DNA of 64,000 bases from Rhodospirillales bacterium (GCA_016699855.1 CP064988.1:3686501-3750500); one strand, 5' to 3'. Shown: positions 14,298 through 24,867, counted from the first letter of the stretch. Translations and numbers: made by a program. Notes: generated by a model not told the origin, from the sequence alone.

Positions 14298-16601
14298 CTA
14301 CTCCGCGGCGAAGCGCGGCAGGGTGTGCGCGGTGACCGCCGGCGCGGCGCCGTCATGGCGCTCGATCTCGACCAGGCAGGTCTGCGCGACGCTGCCCTGC
14401 GAGAGCTTCGACGCGCCGATGTCGAGCGTCAGCGCGTTGGGGTTGCCGTGCTTCTCCAGCGGCCGGTTGGCGCCGCCGCGCTCGGGATCGAACCACGCGC
14501 CGGTCGACAACCGCGCCACGCCCTGGCGGATGCGCTCGCTGACGGCGGCCGAGGCGAGGCAGGCGCCGCGCTCGTTGAACACGCGCACCAGATCGCCATG
14601 GGCGATGCCGCGGGCGCGCGCGTCGACGGCGCTGATCGTGACCGGCTGGCGGCCGTTGACCTTGGTGGCGGCGCTGTGCGGGCTGTGGTCGAGCTGGCTG
14701 TGCAGCTTGTCCGAGGGCTGGTCCGAGATCAGGTGCAGCGGGAATTTTCCGGCGTGCGCCGCGCCCAGCCATTCGCGCGGCTCCATCCACACGGGATGGC
14801 CGGGGCAGTCGTCGTAGCCGAACGAGGCGATGCGCTCCGAGAAGATCTCGATGCGGCCCGACGGCGTCTTGAGTGGATGCGCGGCGGGATCGGCGCGGAA
14901 ATCCTTGAACATGACCGGCGGCTCGGTCGGATCCGCCGCGGTGGCGATTCCCGCCGTCCAGAAATCGTCGAACGACGGCAGCGCGACGCCGGCCTTGGCG
15001 GCGCGCGCGCGGCTCTCGCCGTAGAGCCGCTCCAGCCAGCCCATCGTGTCGAGCCCCTCGGTGTAGGCGGCCTCGACGCCGAGACGCCGCGCGATGCCGG
15101 CGTAGATCGCGTAGTCGTCGCGCGCCTCGCCCGGCGGCGTGCGCGCCGCCTTCATCGCGATCACGTGCCGCTCGCGTGTCGCCGAGCCGATGTCGTCGCG
15201 CTCCAGCGACATCGTCGCCGGCAGCACGATGTCGGCCATCTTCGCGGCCGGCGTCCAGAACTGCTCGTTGAACACGATCGTCTCGGGCTTGCGCCACGCC
15301 CGGCGCAGGCGGTTGAGGTCCTGGTGGTGGTGGAATGGATTGCCGCCCGCCCACATCACGAGGCGGATGTCGGGATACGTATGGCGCGCGCCGTTGTAGT
15401 CGAACGTCGCGCCGGGGTTCAGCAGCATGTCGGCGATGCGCGCGACCGGGATGAACGCCTTCACCGCGTTGTCGCCCTGCGGCAGCGTCGGCCCGGGGAA
15501 GCGCGCGTTCGGGCTGCCCATCAGGTTGACGGCGCCGTAGCCCAGCCCGAAGCCGCCGCCGGGCAGGCCGATCTGCCCGAGCATGCAGGCCAGCGCCACC
15601 AGCGACCAGAACGGCTGCTCGCCGTGGTGCGAGCGCTGCAGCGACCACGCGATGTTGAGCATCGTGCGCGTGCCCGCCATCTCGCGCGCCAGCGACGCGA
15701 TGCGCTCCGCCGGCACGCCGCAGATCGCCTCGGCCCAGCGCGGATCCTTGGCCACGCCGTCGACCGCGCCGGTGAGATACGGCGTGAAGCGGTCGAAGCC
15801 GACGCAGCAGCGGTCGAGGAAGCCGCGGTCGTGCAGCCTCTCGTCGTGGACCACGTAGGCCATCGCCAGCAGCATGGCGGTGTCGGTGTTCGGCCGGATC
15901 GCGATCCACTCGTCCTCGCCGCCGGTGTCGAGGTCGTCGGCGGTGGGCGTGACGTTGACGAAGCGCGCGCCGGCGGCGCGCAGCCGGCGCAGGCCGTCGC
16001 GCACGCGGTGCTCCGACGGGCCGCCCGCGTTGACCTGCGCGTTCTTGCGCGGCACGCCGCCGAACGTGACGAACAGCTTCGTGTTCGCGGCCAGCACGTC
16101 CCAGCTGGTGTGGATCGCGAACAGCTCCTCCATCGAGGCGACGATGTGCGGCATGAGCACGCGCGCGGCGCCGAGGCTGTAGGAATCGACGTGGCGCACG
16201 TAGCCGCCGCAGGCGTTGAGGAAGCGGTGGATCTGGCTCTGGGCGTGGTGGAAGCGGCCGGCGCTCGACCAGCCGTAGGAGCCGCCGAAGATCGCGGCGT
16301 TGCCGTGCTTGGAGCGTACGCGCTCGATCTCGGCGGCGACCAGCGCCTCGGCGCGGTCCCAGCCCACCTCGACGAACGGCTCCTCGCCGCGCTTGTCGGT
16401 CGCCGCGCCCGGCCCGTGCCGCAGCCAGCTCTCGCGCACCGCCGGCCGCAGCACGCGCAGCCGGCCGACCGCGGGATCGAGCATGTGCAGACCGATCGGC
16501 GAGGGATCGGGATCGCCGGCGAACGGCTTCAGCGCACGCGCCTGGCCGTCGCGCATCTCGACCTCGTAGACGCCCCAGTGGGTCGAAGTCAGCACAGTCA
16601 T
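14298..16601 (-). CDS. Molybdopterin oxidoreductase, biotin-sulfoxide-reductase / DMSO-reductase type
   Basis: A 767-aa bis-MGD molybdoenzyme. It lacks the [4Fe-4S] cysteine motif and any twin-arginine signal, so it should be cytoplasmic like BisC. The segment FGGSYGWSSAGRFH contains the serine expected to bind molybdenum. Further cofactor contacts include WAGGNPFHHHQDLNRL, NEQFWTPAAKMADIVLPAT and the C-terminal ISDQPSDKLHSQLD and KVNGRQPV segments. Likely reactions are reduction of biotin sulfoxide, methionine sulfoxide or similar S-/N-oxides. The ATG at 16601 has GGGAG upstream. It converges on the SDR gene and diverges from yaiI. No electron-donor subunit is adjacent. Confidence 0.88.
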   Translation of the reverse strand: MTVLTSTHWGVYEVEMRDGQARALKPFAGDPDPSPIGLHMLDPAVGRLRVLRPAVRESWLRHGPGAATDKRGEEPFVEVGWDRAEALVAAEIERVRSKHGNAAIFGGSYGWSSAGRFHHAQSQIHRFLNACGGYVRHVDSYSLGAARVLMPHIVASMEELFAIHTSWDVLAANTKLFVTFGGVPRKNAQVNAGGPSEHRVRDGLRRLRAAGARFVNVTPTADDLDTGGEDEWIAIRPNTDTAMLLAMAYVVHDERLHDRGFLDRCCVGFDRFTPYLTGAVDGVAKDPRWAEAICGVPAERIASLAREMAGTRTMLNIAWSLQRSHHGEQPFWSLVALACMLGQIGLPGGGFGLGYGAVNLMGSPNARFPGPTLPQGDNAVKAFIPVARIADMLLNPGATFDYNGARHTYPDIRLVMWAGGNPFHHHQDLNRLRRAWRKPETIVFNEQFWTPAAKMADIVLPATMSLERDDIGSATRERHVIAMKAARTPPGEARDDYAIYAGIARRLGVEAAYTEGLDTMGWLERLYGESRARAAKAGVALPSFDDFWTAGIATAADPTEPPVMFKDFRADPAAHPLKTPSGRIEIFSERIASFGYDDCPGHPVWMEPREWLGAAHAGKFPLHLISDQPSDKLHSQLDHSPHSAATKVNGRQPVTISAVDARARGIAHGDLVRVFNERGACLASAAVSERIRQGVARLSTGAWFDPERGGANRPLEKHGNPNALTLDIGASKLSQGSVAQTCLVEIERHDGAAPAVTAHTLPRFAAE

Positions 16602-16721
16602 GGACGCTCCCGCCGCGTGGCCGCGGCGCAACCTCGGGCCGAGCCCGCCGCGAGTCAAGGAGCGCGGCCCGCGATGCGTCCGGATTGGCCGTTGGCGGCG
16701 GAATCGACTAGACTCCGCGCC

Positions 16722-17222
16722 ATGTCAGCGACGCCGGCCATCACGATCTACATCGACGGCGACGCCTGCCCGGTGAAGGCCGAGACCTACCGCGTGGCGG
16801 CGCGCCACGGCGTCAAGACCATCCTGGTCGCCAACGCGTTCATGATGGTGCCGCCGAGCCCGTTGATCGAGCGCGTCGTCGTCAGCGACGGCTTCGACGC
16901 GGCCGACGACTGGATCGCCGGGCGCGCCGGCGCCCTCGACATCGTCGTCACCGCCGACATCCCGCTGGCCGACCGCTGCATCAAGGCCGGCGCCACCGTC
17001 ATCGGCAACACCGGCAAGCCGTTCACACCGGATTCGATCGGCGCGGCGCTGGCGATGCGCGAACTGATGCAGGACCTGCGCGCGATGGGCGAGGTGTCCG
17101 GCGGGCCGAAGCCGATGGCCGCCGCCGACCGCTCGCGCTTCCTCTCGGCGCTCGACGCCGCCATCGTGCGGCTGCGCAAGCGTCCGCCGCCGCGGTTGGC
17201 GGCGGCCGGAGTCCGTCCGTGA
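16722..17222 (+). CDS. YaiI/YqxD (DUF188, UPF0178) family protein
   Basis: A 166-aa protein with the family hallmarks ITIYIDGDACPVKAE at the N-terminus, the PSPLIERVVV segment, DIVVTADIPLADRCI, and GNTGKPFTPDSIGAALAMRE. The acidic residues and PIN-like layout suggest a metal-dependent nuclease fold, but the function is not established. It ends in a GTGA overlap with the ArfB gene, so the two are coupled, which hints at a link to RNA or translation quality control (inference). Length is normal. Confidence 0.85.
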   Translation: MSATPAITIYIDGDACPVKAETYRVAARHGVKTILVANAFMMVPPSPLIERVVVSDGFDAADDWIAGRAGALDIVVTADIPLADRCIKAGATVIGNTGKPFTPDSIGAALAMRELMQDLRAMGEVSGGPKPMAAADRSRFLSALDAAIVRLRKRPPPRLAAAGVRP

Positions 17223-17647
17223 TCCGGATCAACCGGCGCGTCGCGCTCGACGAGGGCGAGATCGAGGAGAGTTTCGTGCGCGCCTCGGGCCCCGGCGGGC
17301 AGAACGTCAACAAGGTCTCGACGGCGGTGGAGCTGCGCTTCGACGTCCGCAATTCGCCGTCGCTGCCGGACGACGTGCGCGCGCGTCTCGAGCGGCTGGC
17401 CGGGCGCCGGCTGACGCGCGACGGCGTGCTTGTCATCAAGGCGCAGGACCACCGCACCCAGACCATGAACCGCGCCGCGGCGCTGGCGCGCCTGGTCGGG
17501 CTGGTGGAGGAGGCGGCCGTGGTGCCGGTGGCGCGCCGCGCCACCCGGCCGACGCACGGCTCGAAGCTGCGCCGGCTCGAATCGAAGGCCAAGCGGGCGA
17601 CCGTGAAGGGCCTGCGCGGCGGCCGTCCGTCGGCCGACCACGACTGA
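17219..17647 (+). CDS. arfB: Alternative ribosome-rescue factor ArfB (YaeJ), peptidyl-tRNA hydrolase
   Basis: A 142-aa release-factor-like protein. The GGQ loop that hydrolyses peptidyl-tRNA on stalled ribosomes is seen in RASGPGGQNVNKVSTAVE near residue 25. The basic C-terminal tail (KLRRLESKAKRATVKG) is the part that enters the empty mRNA channel in characterised ArfB. There is no stop-codon-recognition domain, as expected for this family. The GTG start overlaps the stop of yaiI. Length matches the family. Confidence 0.9.
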   Translation: MIRINRRVALDEGEIEESFVRASGPGGQNVNKVSTAVELRFDVRNSPSLPDDVRARLERLAGRRLTRDGVLVIKAQDHRTQTMNRAAALARLVGLVEEAAVVPVARRATRPTHGSKLRRLESKAKRATVKGLRGGRPSADHD

Positions 17648-17692
17648 CCGCCCGGCGATGGACAGTCGAAATTCGTGGAGCGGCGTCTTGTT

Positions 17693-17721
17693 CCCTCTCC
17701 CCCGCTGCGCGGCGGAGAGGG
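17693..17721. repeat. Half copy of palindromic repeat family 1
   Basis: CCCTCTCCCCCGCTGCGCGG with the closing GGAGAGGG equals the outer hairpin of the composite elements at 3087-3291 and 8304-8505. The inner hairpin and the GGTGAGG block are absent. It lies in the short gap between arfB and the convergent SDR gene. Confidence 0.8.
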
Positions 17722-17809
17722 CATTCGACCGCGATCCTGGATGCGCGTTCGATGGCCCGTCGCGCGGCGGCGCCCGCCGATCGCGCGCCGGATCAGGCCG
17801 CGCGCGGCG

Positions 17810-18616
17810 TCACTCCCGGACGAGGTTGAGCAGCGCGCCGCCGTCGACGGCGAGCGCCACGCCGGTGATGAAATTGGCCTCGTCGGAGGCGAGGAACAGC
17901 GCGGCGTTGGCGACGTCCCAGCCGGTGCCCATCTTGGCGCGCAGCGGCACGCGCGAATCGCGTTCGGCGGCGACCTCGGCGCGGCTGCGGTTGGTCTTGC
18001 GGGCGCGCGTGTCGACCGCCATCGGCGTGTCCATCAAGCCGGGCAGGATGCAGTTGGCGCGCACGCCGAACTCGGCGTTCTGGATGGCCAGCTGCTCGGT
18101 GTAGGCGATCATCGCGGCCTTCGACGCCTTGTAGGCGACGTAGGGATAGTTCGATCCCGACGCGACCGACGAGATCTGGATGATCACGCCCGATTTCTGC
18201 GCGCGCATGATCGGCAGCGCGTGCTTGCAGGCCATCACCGCGCCGCGCAGGTTGATGGCGTTGACGCGGTCGAACGCCTCCTCGGTGATCTCCAGCGGCC
18301 CGGCGTCGCCGCCGGCGATCGAGACGCCGACGTTGTAGTGCAGGATGTCGATCCGGCCCCAGCGGCGCACCGCCTCGTCGATCGCGGCCTTCAGCGTCGC
18401 CTCGCGCGTGACGTCGGCCTCGAAGGCGACGCAGTCGCCGCCCTCCTTGCGCGCCAGCCCGGCGGTCTCCTCGGCCGACGCCAGGTCGCGGTCGACCGCC
18501 AGCGTGGCGGCGCCCTCCTGCGCGAAGCGCAGCACCGTGGCGCGCCCGTTGCCGATGCCGGAGCCGGGGCTCTGCCCGGCGCCGATGACGACGGCGATCT
18601 TGCCCTTGAGCCGCAT
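17810..18616 (-). CDS. SDR family oxidoreductase
   Basis: A 268-aa short-chain dehydrogenase with a slightly extended cofactor loop (IGAGQSPGSGIGNGRATVL instead of plain TGxxxGIG). D43 follows the second strand (LAVDRDL), then FEADVT, a YNVGVS segment in place of NNAG, ISSVAS with the catalytic serine, YKASKAAM with Tyr and Lys, and the C-terminal AVDGGALLNL. The substrate is unknown. GGGAGGA precedes the ATG. It lies 27 bases downstream of the CMD-family gene on the same strand, so they probably share a transcript with the DMT permease. Confidence 0.86.
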   Translation of the reverse strand: MRLKGKIAVVIGAGQSPGSGIGNGRATVLRFAQEGAATLAVDRDLASAEETAGLARKEGGDCVAFEADVTREATLKAAIDEAVRRWGRIDILHYNVGVSIAGGDAGPLEITEEAFDRVNAINLRGAVMACKHALPIMRAQKSGVIIQISSVASGSNYPYVAYKASKAAMIAYTEQLAIQNAEFGVRANCILPGLMDTPMAVDTRARKTNRSRAEVAAERDSRVPLRAKMGTGWDVANAALFLASDEANFITGVALAVDGGALLNLVRE

Positions 18617-18643
18617 GTCTTCCTCCCTCGCGCGCGGTGGCGC

Positions 18644-19195
18644 TCAATCCTTCGGCAGCGGAAACTTCTCCAGATATTTCATGTACTCGGGCTCGACGTC
18701 GACCCGCATCGTCGCCAGCACCCGCACGACGCCGTTGTAGAAAGCGATGGCGATGGTGAGATCGAGCAGCAGGTCGTTGGGCAGCGCCGCCTTGAGCTCG
18801 GCGAAGGTCGCGTCGCTCATCGCCAGGCCGGTGGTCATCTCCCGCGCGGCGCGAAGCACCGCCTTGTCGAGCGCCGGCAGGCTGGTCGGCCGGCCCTCGG
18901 TCTCGTCGATCATCGCCTGGATGTCGGAATCGGTGACGCCGAAATCGTAGCCGATCTTGATGTGGTGCGAATACTCGTAGGGCGAGCGCGCGAGGTAGCC
19001 GACCTGCAGGATCGCCAGCTCGCGCAGCCGGCCGTCGAGCTTGCTGCCGAAGCGGATGAACTTGCCCAGCGTGCCGAAGGCGCGGGCCGCGTCGGGGCTG
19101 TGCGAGAGGATGCGGTAGAGCGCGATGTCGCGCGCCAGTAGCTCCTTGTCCTCGGCCTTGAGGTCGTCCTTCGTGAGATAGGGCAGGCGGGCCAT
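18644..19195 (-). CDS. Carboxymuconolactone decarboxylase (AhpD-like) family protein
   Basis: A 183-aa all-helical protein of the CMD/AhpD superfamily. The core RELAILQVGYLARSPYEYSHHIKIG resembles the family segment, but the Cys-x2-Cys redox pair of AhpD is absent; YEYSHH occupies that place. This matches the 4-carboxymuconolactone-decarboxylase-like branch with a histidine-based site. It may act on a cyclic lactone or acid. AAGGAG lies ahead of the ATG. Neighbours are an SDR downstream and a DMT permease upstream, all on one strand, suggesting a small catabolic unit. Confidence 0.82.
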   Translation of the reverse strand: MARLPYLTKDDLKAEDKELLARDIALYRILSHSPDAARAFGTLGKFIRFGSKLDGRLRELAILQVGYLARSPYEYSHHIKIGYDFGVTDSDIQAMIDETEGRPTSLPALDKAVLRAAREMTTGLAMSDATFAELKAALPNDLLLDLTIAIAFYNGVVRVLATMRVDVEPEYMKYLEKFPLPKD

Positions 19196-19212
19196 CGTCT
19201 CTCTCCTTCGTC

Positions 19213-20199
19213 TCAGGAAGCCGGCGCCGGACGCCGGCGCGATTCGCGGCGCGCGATCCAGATCGTCGCCGCGCAGATCACGCTGCCGCCGGTCAACGTC
19301 CACACCGTCGGCACGTTCGAGAACACGACGAAGCCGAGCAGCGACGCCCACAGCAGGTCGAGGAAGCGCACGGACTGCACGGCGCCGACATCGGCGATGT
19401 GGTAGCAGCGCGTCAGGCAGTAGTGCGCCGTCGAGCCGATGACGCCGCAGGTCGCCAGCAGGCCCCATTCGACCGGCGTCGGCCATCGCCATACGACGGC
19501 GAATACCGGGCCGGCGGCCGACCAGTCGACGCTCCAGATCGCGAAGGGGATCGTGAACACGCCCAGCATGATGCCCAGCCAGAAGACGATGGCGTCCGGC
19601 CGCTCGTACTTCGTGAGCGCTTTCGAGACGAGGAACGACACCGCCATGAGCGGCGAGCTCAGCAGCAGCCAGAACGCGTAGGTGTTCCCGAGATCGCTGT
19701 GCCGCAGGCCCGGCCACAGCACGATCAGCACGCCGCCGAACGCGCCCAGCGTGGCCGCCCAGCGCGCCAGGTACATGCGCTCGCCGAGGAACAGCGCGGC
19801 GCCGATCATCATGAAGATCGGGCCGGTGAAGCCGATCGCCGAGGTCTCGGCCAGCGTGACGTGCGGCAGCACCGTGAACCAGATCAGCGAGCCGCCGGTG
19901 TGGAACACGCCGCGCAGCGCGTGCAGACCCGGCCGCCTCGGCCGGTAGGCCTCCCAGCCGGCGCGGATCGCCAGCGGCAGCAGGATGCAGGAGCCGACGA
20001 GGTAGCGCAGGCAGACCACCTCCGGCGGATGCCGGCGGTGGGTCAGGAATTTCTGGATGGTGTTGAGGAACGCGAACAGCACGCCGCTGGCGATCATCCA
20101 AAAGATCGCGCGCGCCACCGGGCTCATGCCGTCGAACCGAGCGACGGCGCGGCTGCGCACGGCGGCGGCCCCGCCGGCCATCGACGCCGGCAGGCTCAC
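19213..20199 (-). CDS. EamA/DMT family permease
   Basis: A 328-aa membrane protein with about ten helices in two EamA repeats. The first repeat begins FWMIASGVLFAFLNTIQKFL, and the second begins AFWLLLSSPLMAVSFLVSKAL. It ends in a basic tail (RRESRRRPAPAS), as in RhaT/YdcZ-like exporters. Members move small metabolites across the inner membrane. The start used is a GTG at 20199; ATG codons at 20178 and 20127 are alternatives, the last fitting the usual N-terminus better. The gene is co-directional with the mandelate-racemase-type gene upstream. Confidence 0.85.
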   Translation of the reverse strand: MSLPASMAGGAAAVRSRAVARFDGMSPVARAIFWMIASGVLFAFLNTIQKFLTHRRHPPEVVCLRYLVGSCILLPLAIRAGWEAYRPRRPGLHALRGVFHTGGSLIWFTVLPHVTLAETSAIGFTGPIFMMIGAALFLGERMYLARWAATLGAFGGVLIVLWPGLRHSDLGNTYAFWLLLSSPLMAVSFLVSKALTKYERPDAIVFWLGIMLGVFTIPFAIWSVDWSAAGPVFAVVWRWPTPVEWGLLATCGVIGSTAHYCLTRCYHIADVGAVQSVRFLDLLWASLLGFVVFSNVPTVWTLTGGSVICAATIWIARRESRRRPAPAS

Positions 20200-20227
20200 G
20201 CCGCCACCCGCGGAGCGGCGCGCGGCG

Positions 20228-21337
20228 TCACGACAGGACCGCGACCTTCTTGCGCTCGATCAGGGCGAAATCGATCTCGGCGCCCAGGCCGGGTCCGTCG
20301 GGGACCTCGACCATGCCGTCGCGGCCGACGACGATATCCTTCGCCAGTCCGTATTTCTGCGCCCCGTCGGGCAGCAGCACCTCGAAGAACTCGGTGTTCC
20401 GGATCGAGGCGATGACGTGCAGGTTGGCGACGTTGTTGAGCGAGTTGCCGCCGTGGTGGAGCTCGTAGTTCATGCGGAAGGCCTCGGCGAGATGCGCGGT
20501 CTTCACCAGGGTGGTGATGCCGCCCTTCACCGCCACGTCGCCGCGCAGGAAGTCGGTCGCCTGCAGCATGATCCACGGCGCGTAGCCGTCGTAGCCCGTG
20601 ACGGGATACTCCGTCGCCATCACCGGGATCGACAGCTTCTGCTTGAGCTTGACGTAGTTGTAGATGTCCTGGTCGGCGAGCGGATCCTCGTACCAGTAGA
20701 AGCCCAGCGCCTCGGCGGCCTTGCCGACGCGGACGGCGGCCGGGAAGTCGTAGCTCCAGGTCGAGTCGAGCATGATGGTGTAGTCGTCGCCGACGGCGTT
20801 GCGCACGGCCTCGCAGACCTTGATGTCCTCGCGCCAGCGCGTCGGCGGATGGATCTTGTAGGCGGCCCAGCCGGCGTCGCGGAACCGCACCGCCTCCTCG
20901 GCGTAGGCCTCGGGCGAGGGCAGCACGGCCGAGCTGGCGTAGGCCGGGAAGCGGGTGCGGTAGGTGCCGAGCAGCCGGTGGATCGGCTGGCCGTAGACCT
21001 TGCCGGCGAGGTCCCACAGCGCCACGTCGACGGCGCCGATGTTGCGCACGCCGGCCGAGCGCTGGCGCCGCCAGATGTCCTGGTTGAGCCGCTCGCGCTC
21101 CAGCGGATCGCGGCCCATCAGCACCGGCTTGAGGTGCGTGATCAGGCCCTTGGCGTCGACGCTGCCGGGGTTCATCGCCGAGCCGAGGAAGGCGTGGCCC
21201 TCGACGCCGGCGTCGGTGAGGATCCTCAACAGCCCGAGATCGCTCCTGCCGGAGAAGCGGCCCGTGTGGGCGCCGTAGGTCGTCGCGGGGATGTCGTCCC
21301 ACGCGAACAGCGTCAGCGTGACGTCGGTGATCTTCAT
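20228..21337 (-). CDS. Mandelate racemase / muconate-lactonizing family enzyme (KxH variant)
   Basis: A 369-aa enolase-superfamily enzyme. The barrel shows YKIHPP where mandelate racemase has KxK, so the second base is a histidine. Metal ligands are seen in MLDSTW, WYEDPL and ATEYP, and a late ELHHGGNSLNN carries the opposite-face histidine. The N-terminal capping domain starts MKITDVTLTLF. Such enzymes abstract a proton alpha to a carboxylate, usually dehydrating or epimerising acid sugars. The C-terminal PDGPGLGAEID matches the paralogue at 22515. It precedes a Bug-type binding protein gene on the same strand, 22 bases away. Confidence 0.86.
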   Translation of the reverse strand: MKITDVTLTLFAWDDIPATTYGAHTGRFSGRSDLGLLRILTDAGVEGHAFLGSAMNPGSVDAKGLITHLKPVLMGRDPLERERLNQDIWRRQRSAGVRNIGAVDVALWDLAGKVYGQPIHRLLGTYRTRFPAYASSAVLPSPEAYAEEAVRFRDAGWAAYKIHPPTRWREDIKVCEAVRNAVGDDYTIMLDSTWSYDFPAAVRVGKAAEALGFYWYEDPLADQDIYNYVKLKQKLSIPVMATEYPVTGYDGYAPWIMLQATDFLRGDVAVKGGITTLVKTAHLAEAFRMNYELHHGGNSLNNVANLHVIASIRNTEFFEVLLPDGAQKYGLAKDIVVGRDGMVEVPDGPGLGAEIDFALIERKKVAVLS

Positions 21338-21359
21338 GGCGGGGCTCCCGGTGGCGGCG

Positions 21360-22340
<981 letters not shown>

Positions 22341-22514
22341 CGTGTTCCTCCCGTTCGTCCGCTTCCTTTGGCGCGAGGCTAGTGCGGCGGAGCGAACCGC
22401 CGCAAGGCGCCGCCGCGCGTGGCGGCACGCCGCCGACGCATGGCGGCGCCGCCGGCTTGCCGGCGTTTCGCGCGGCGTGCGAAGGTCGGCGGCCGCGCGG
22501 GAGGCGGCGCGACG

Positions 22515-23654
22515 ATGAAGATAACCGACGTCACCTGCCACATCCTCCAGAGCAAGGTCGAGAAGCCCTTCGTGTCGGCGCGCGGCTGGGTCTACGGCAC
22601 CCGCGCCTCGTGCGTGGTCGAGATCTCGACCGACGAGGGCGTCACCGGCTGGGGCGAGTGCTACGGGCCCGCCGCCGTCGCCAAGGCGGTGATCGAGACG
22701 CAGTACCGCGCCCGCGTGGTCGGCCGCGACCCGTTCGACACCGAGGCGATCTGGGAGGACCTCTACAACCGGATCAAGGACTACGGCACGACGGGGATGA
22801 CGATCTCCGCGATCTCCGGCATCGACATCGCGCTGTGGGACATCTGCGGCCGCGCCGTCGGCAAACCGGTGCACAAGCTGATCGGCGGCGCCTACCGGAC
22901 CGAGGTCGTGCCCTACGCCACCGGGCTCTATTTCATCGACATGGACCGCCTCGTCGAGGAGGCCGTCGAGGAGGCGCTGGAGTTCAAGGCCGACGGATTC
23001 CGCGCCATCAAGATGAAGATCGGGCTGGGCGACCTGAAGCTCGACGCCGCCCGCGTCGGCGCGGTGCGCCGGGCGATCGGCCCCGACGTCAAGCTGGCGG
23101 TCGACGCCAACCACTGCTTCTCGGTGCCCAACGCGATCAAGCTCGGCCGCATGCTGGAGGAGCACGACATCCTGTGGTTCGAGGAGCCGATCAGCCCCGA
23201 GGACCACGACGGCTACGTCGAGGTGACGCGGGCGCTCGACATGGCGGTGGCCGGCGGCGAGAACGACTTCACGCGCTGGGGCTTCCGCGACGTGATCGCG
23301 CGCAAGGCGATGGACATCGTGCAGCCCGACCTGTGCGCCGCCGGCGGCTTCTCGGAGTGCCGCAAGATCGCCGCCCTGGCCTCCGCCTTCGGGGTCGAGT
23401 GCGTGCCCCACGCCTGGGGCTCGGCGATCGGCCTGGCGGCAACGGTGCAGTTCCTCGCCGCGCTGCCCGACCAGCCGCCGGCGTTCCGGCCGATGCCGCC
23501 GATGCTGGAGTTCGAGCAGACGCCCAATCCGCTGCGCGACCATCTCGCGACGGTGCCGATCGAGCAGAGGGGCGGCGTCGTGAAGGTGCCCGACGGGCCC
23601 GGCCTCGGCATCGAGATCGACCGCGCCGTGCTGGCGAAATACAAGGTCGCCTGA
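22515..23654 (+). CDS. Mandelate racemase / muconate-lactonizing family enzyme (KxK variant)
   Basis: A 379-aa enolase-superfamily enzyme with the classical mandelate-racemase site: IKMKIG (KxK) near residue 170, metal ligands in AVDANH, WFEEPI and AGGENDFTRW, and the histidine in VPHAWGSAIG. This layout supports both 1,1-proton transfer and acid-sugar dehydration. GGGAGG precedes the ATG at 22515. It heads a plus-strand block with a KxR paralogue, VOC, Bug and enoyl-CoA-hydratase genes, and faces the Bug gene at 21360-22340 across a 174-base shared promoter region. The substrate is unknown. Confidence 0.88.
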   Translation: MKITDVTCHILQSKVEKPFVSARGWVYGTRASCVVEISTDEGVTGWGECYGPAAVAKAVIETQYRARVVGRDPFDTEAIWEDLYNRIKDYGTTGMTISAISGIDIALWDICGRAVGKPVHKLIGGAYRTEVVPYATGLYFIDMDRLVEEAVEEALEFKADGFRAIKMKIGLGDLKLDAARVGAVRRAIGPDVKLAVDANHCFSVPNAIKLGRMLEEHDILWFEEPISPEDHDGYVEVTRALDMAVAGGENDFTRWGFRDVIARKAMDIVQPDLCAAGGFSECRKIAALASAFGVECVPHAWGSAIGLAATVQFLAALPDQPPAFRPMPPMLEFEQTPNPLRDHLATVPIEQRGGVVKVPDGPGLGIEIDRAVLAKYKVA

Positions 23655-23675
23655 GCGCGCCGGGAGGGCCACGCC

Positions 23676-24845
23676 ATGCGGATCAAGCGCGTAGACGGCA
23701 CCTGGGTGCACGTGCCGATCCCCGCCGCCGGACAGCACGTCAGCAATTTCGGGCTCGTGTCGTCGTTCGACTCGGTGATCGTGCGGGTCGAGACCGATGG
23801 CGGGCTGGTCGGCTGGGGCGAGGCCAAGGCCGGCGTCGGCTCGGCGGCGTCGTGCGCGGGCCTCGCCGCCATCGTGAACCACGATCTGGCGCCGCTGCTG
23901 GTCGGGCAGGATCCGCGCGACATCTCGCGGCTGTGGGACGTCATGTACAACGCGCCGCGCGACGGCCACGCCATCGCCCGCGGCCACGGCATGCCGCAGC
24001 TGGGCCGCCGCGGCATCACCCTGTCGGCGATCGGCGGCGTCGACATCGCGCTGTGGGACATCCTCGGCAAGTCGCTCGACGCGCCGGTGTGGCGCCTGCT
24101 GGGCGGCCGCCGCGCCGAACGCATGCCGGCCTACGCCTCGGGCGGCTGGGCCGACGCCGACAACATCGGCGCCCAGCTCAAGGGCTACATCGCCAAGGGC
24201 GGCTTCGGCGCGGTGAAGATGCGCGTGGGCGTGATGGACGGCACGCCGGCGCGGTCGGCGGCGCGGGTGCGGGCGGCGCGCGCCGCGCTCGGCCCGGATG
24301 TCGGGCTGGCCTGCGACGCGCACGGCACCTTCACCGTAGCCGAGGCCAAGGCCTTCGCCCGCATGGTCGAGGACTGCGACCTGATGTGGTTCGAGGAGCC
24401 GGTGTCGGGCGACGACAAGGCCGGCATGGCCGAGGTCCGGCGTTCCTCGTCGGTGCCCATCAGCGCCGGCGAGAGCGAGTTCACGCGCCACGATTTCCGC
24501 GAGCTCGTGGAACTGCGCGCCGCCGACATCCTGCAGCCCGACCTCGCCATCGCCGGCGGCATCACCGAGGGCGTGCGCATCTCCGGCATCGCGTCGGCGT
24601 TCAACCTGCGGCTGGCGCCGCATCTGTGGTCGGGCGCGCCGGGCTTCGCCGCCGGGCTGGCGCTGGCCGCGACCTCGTCGGCCGGCTTCATCCTGGAGTA
24701 CTCGCTGGGAAGCAATCCGATGCTGCAGGAACTGGCGCGCGAGGCGTTCCCGGTGGTCGACGGCATGGTCGAGGTGCCCGACCGGCCCGGCCTCGGGATC
24801 ACGGTCGACGAGGCCTTCGTGCGCCGCCACGCGCGCGCGGCGTGA
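23676..24845 (+). CDS. Mandelate racemase / muconate-lactonizing family enzyme (KxR variant)
   Basis: A 389-aa enolase-superfamily enzyme, the third in this cluster. The base motif reads VKMRVG, with arginine instead of the second lysine. Metal ligands are seen in ACDAHGTF, WFEEPV and SAGESEFTRHD, and the late histidine lies in APHLWSG. A 20-residue loop (PRDGHAIARGHGMPQLGRRG) enlarges the capping region. The arginine points to a chemistry different from the neighbouring KxK paralogue, perhaps one-base dehydration. GGGAGGG precedes the ATG. It lies 21 bases after the previous gene and 22 before the VOC gene. Confidence 0.87.
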   Translation: MRIKRVDGTWVHVPIPAAGQHVSNFGLVSSFDSVIVRVETDGGLVGWGEAKAGVGSAASCAGLAAIVNHDLAPLLVGQDPRDISRLWDVMYNAPRDGHAIARGHGMPQLGRRGITLSAIGGVDIALWDILGKSLDAPVWRLLGGRRAERMPAYASGGWADADNIGAQLKGYIAKGGFGAVKMRVGVMDGTPARSAARVRAARAALGPDVGLACDAHGTFTVAEAKAFARMVEDCDLMWFEEPVSGDDKAGMAEVRRSSSVPISAGESEFTRHDFRELVELRAADILQPDLAIAGGITEGVRISGIASAFNLRLAPHLWSGAPGFAAGLALAATSSAGFILEYSLGSNPMLQELAREAFPVVDGMVEVPDRPGLGITVDEAFVRRHARAA

Positions 24846-24867
24846 CACCGGACAGGGGAGGGTGGCG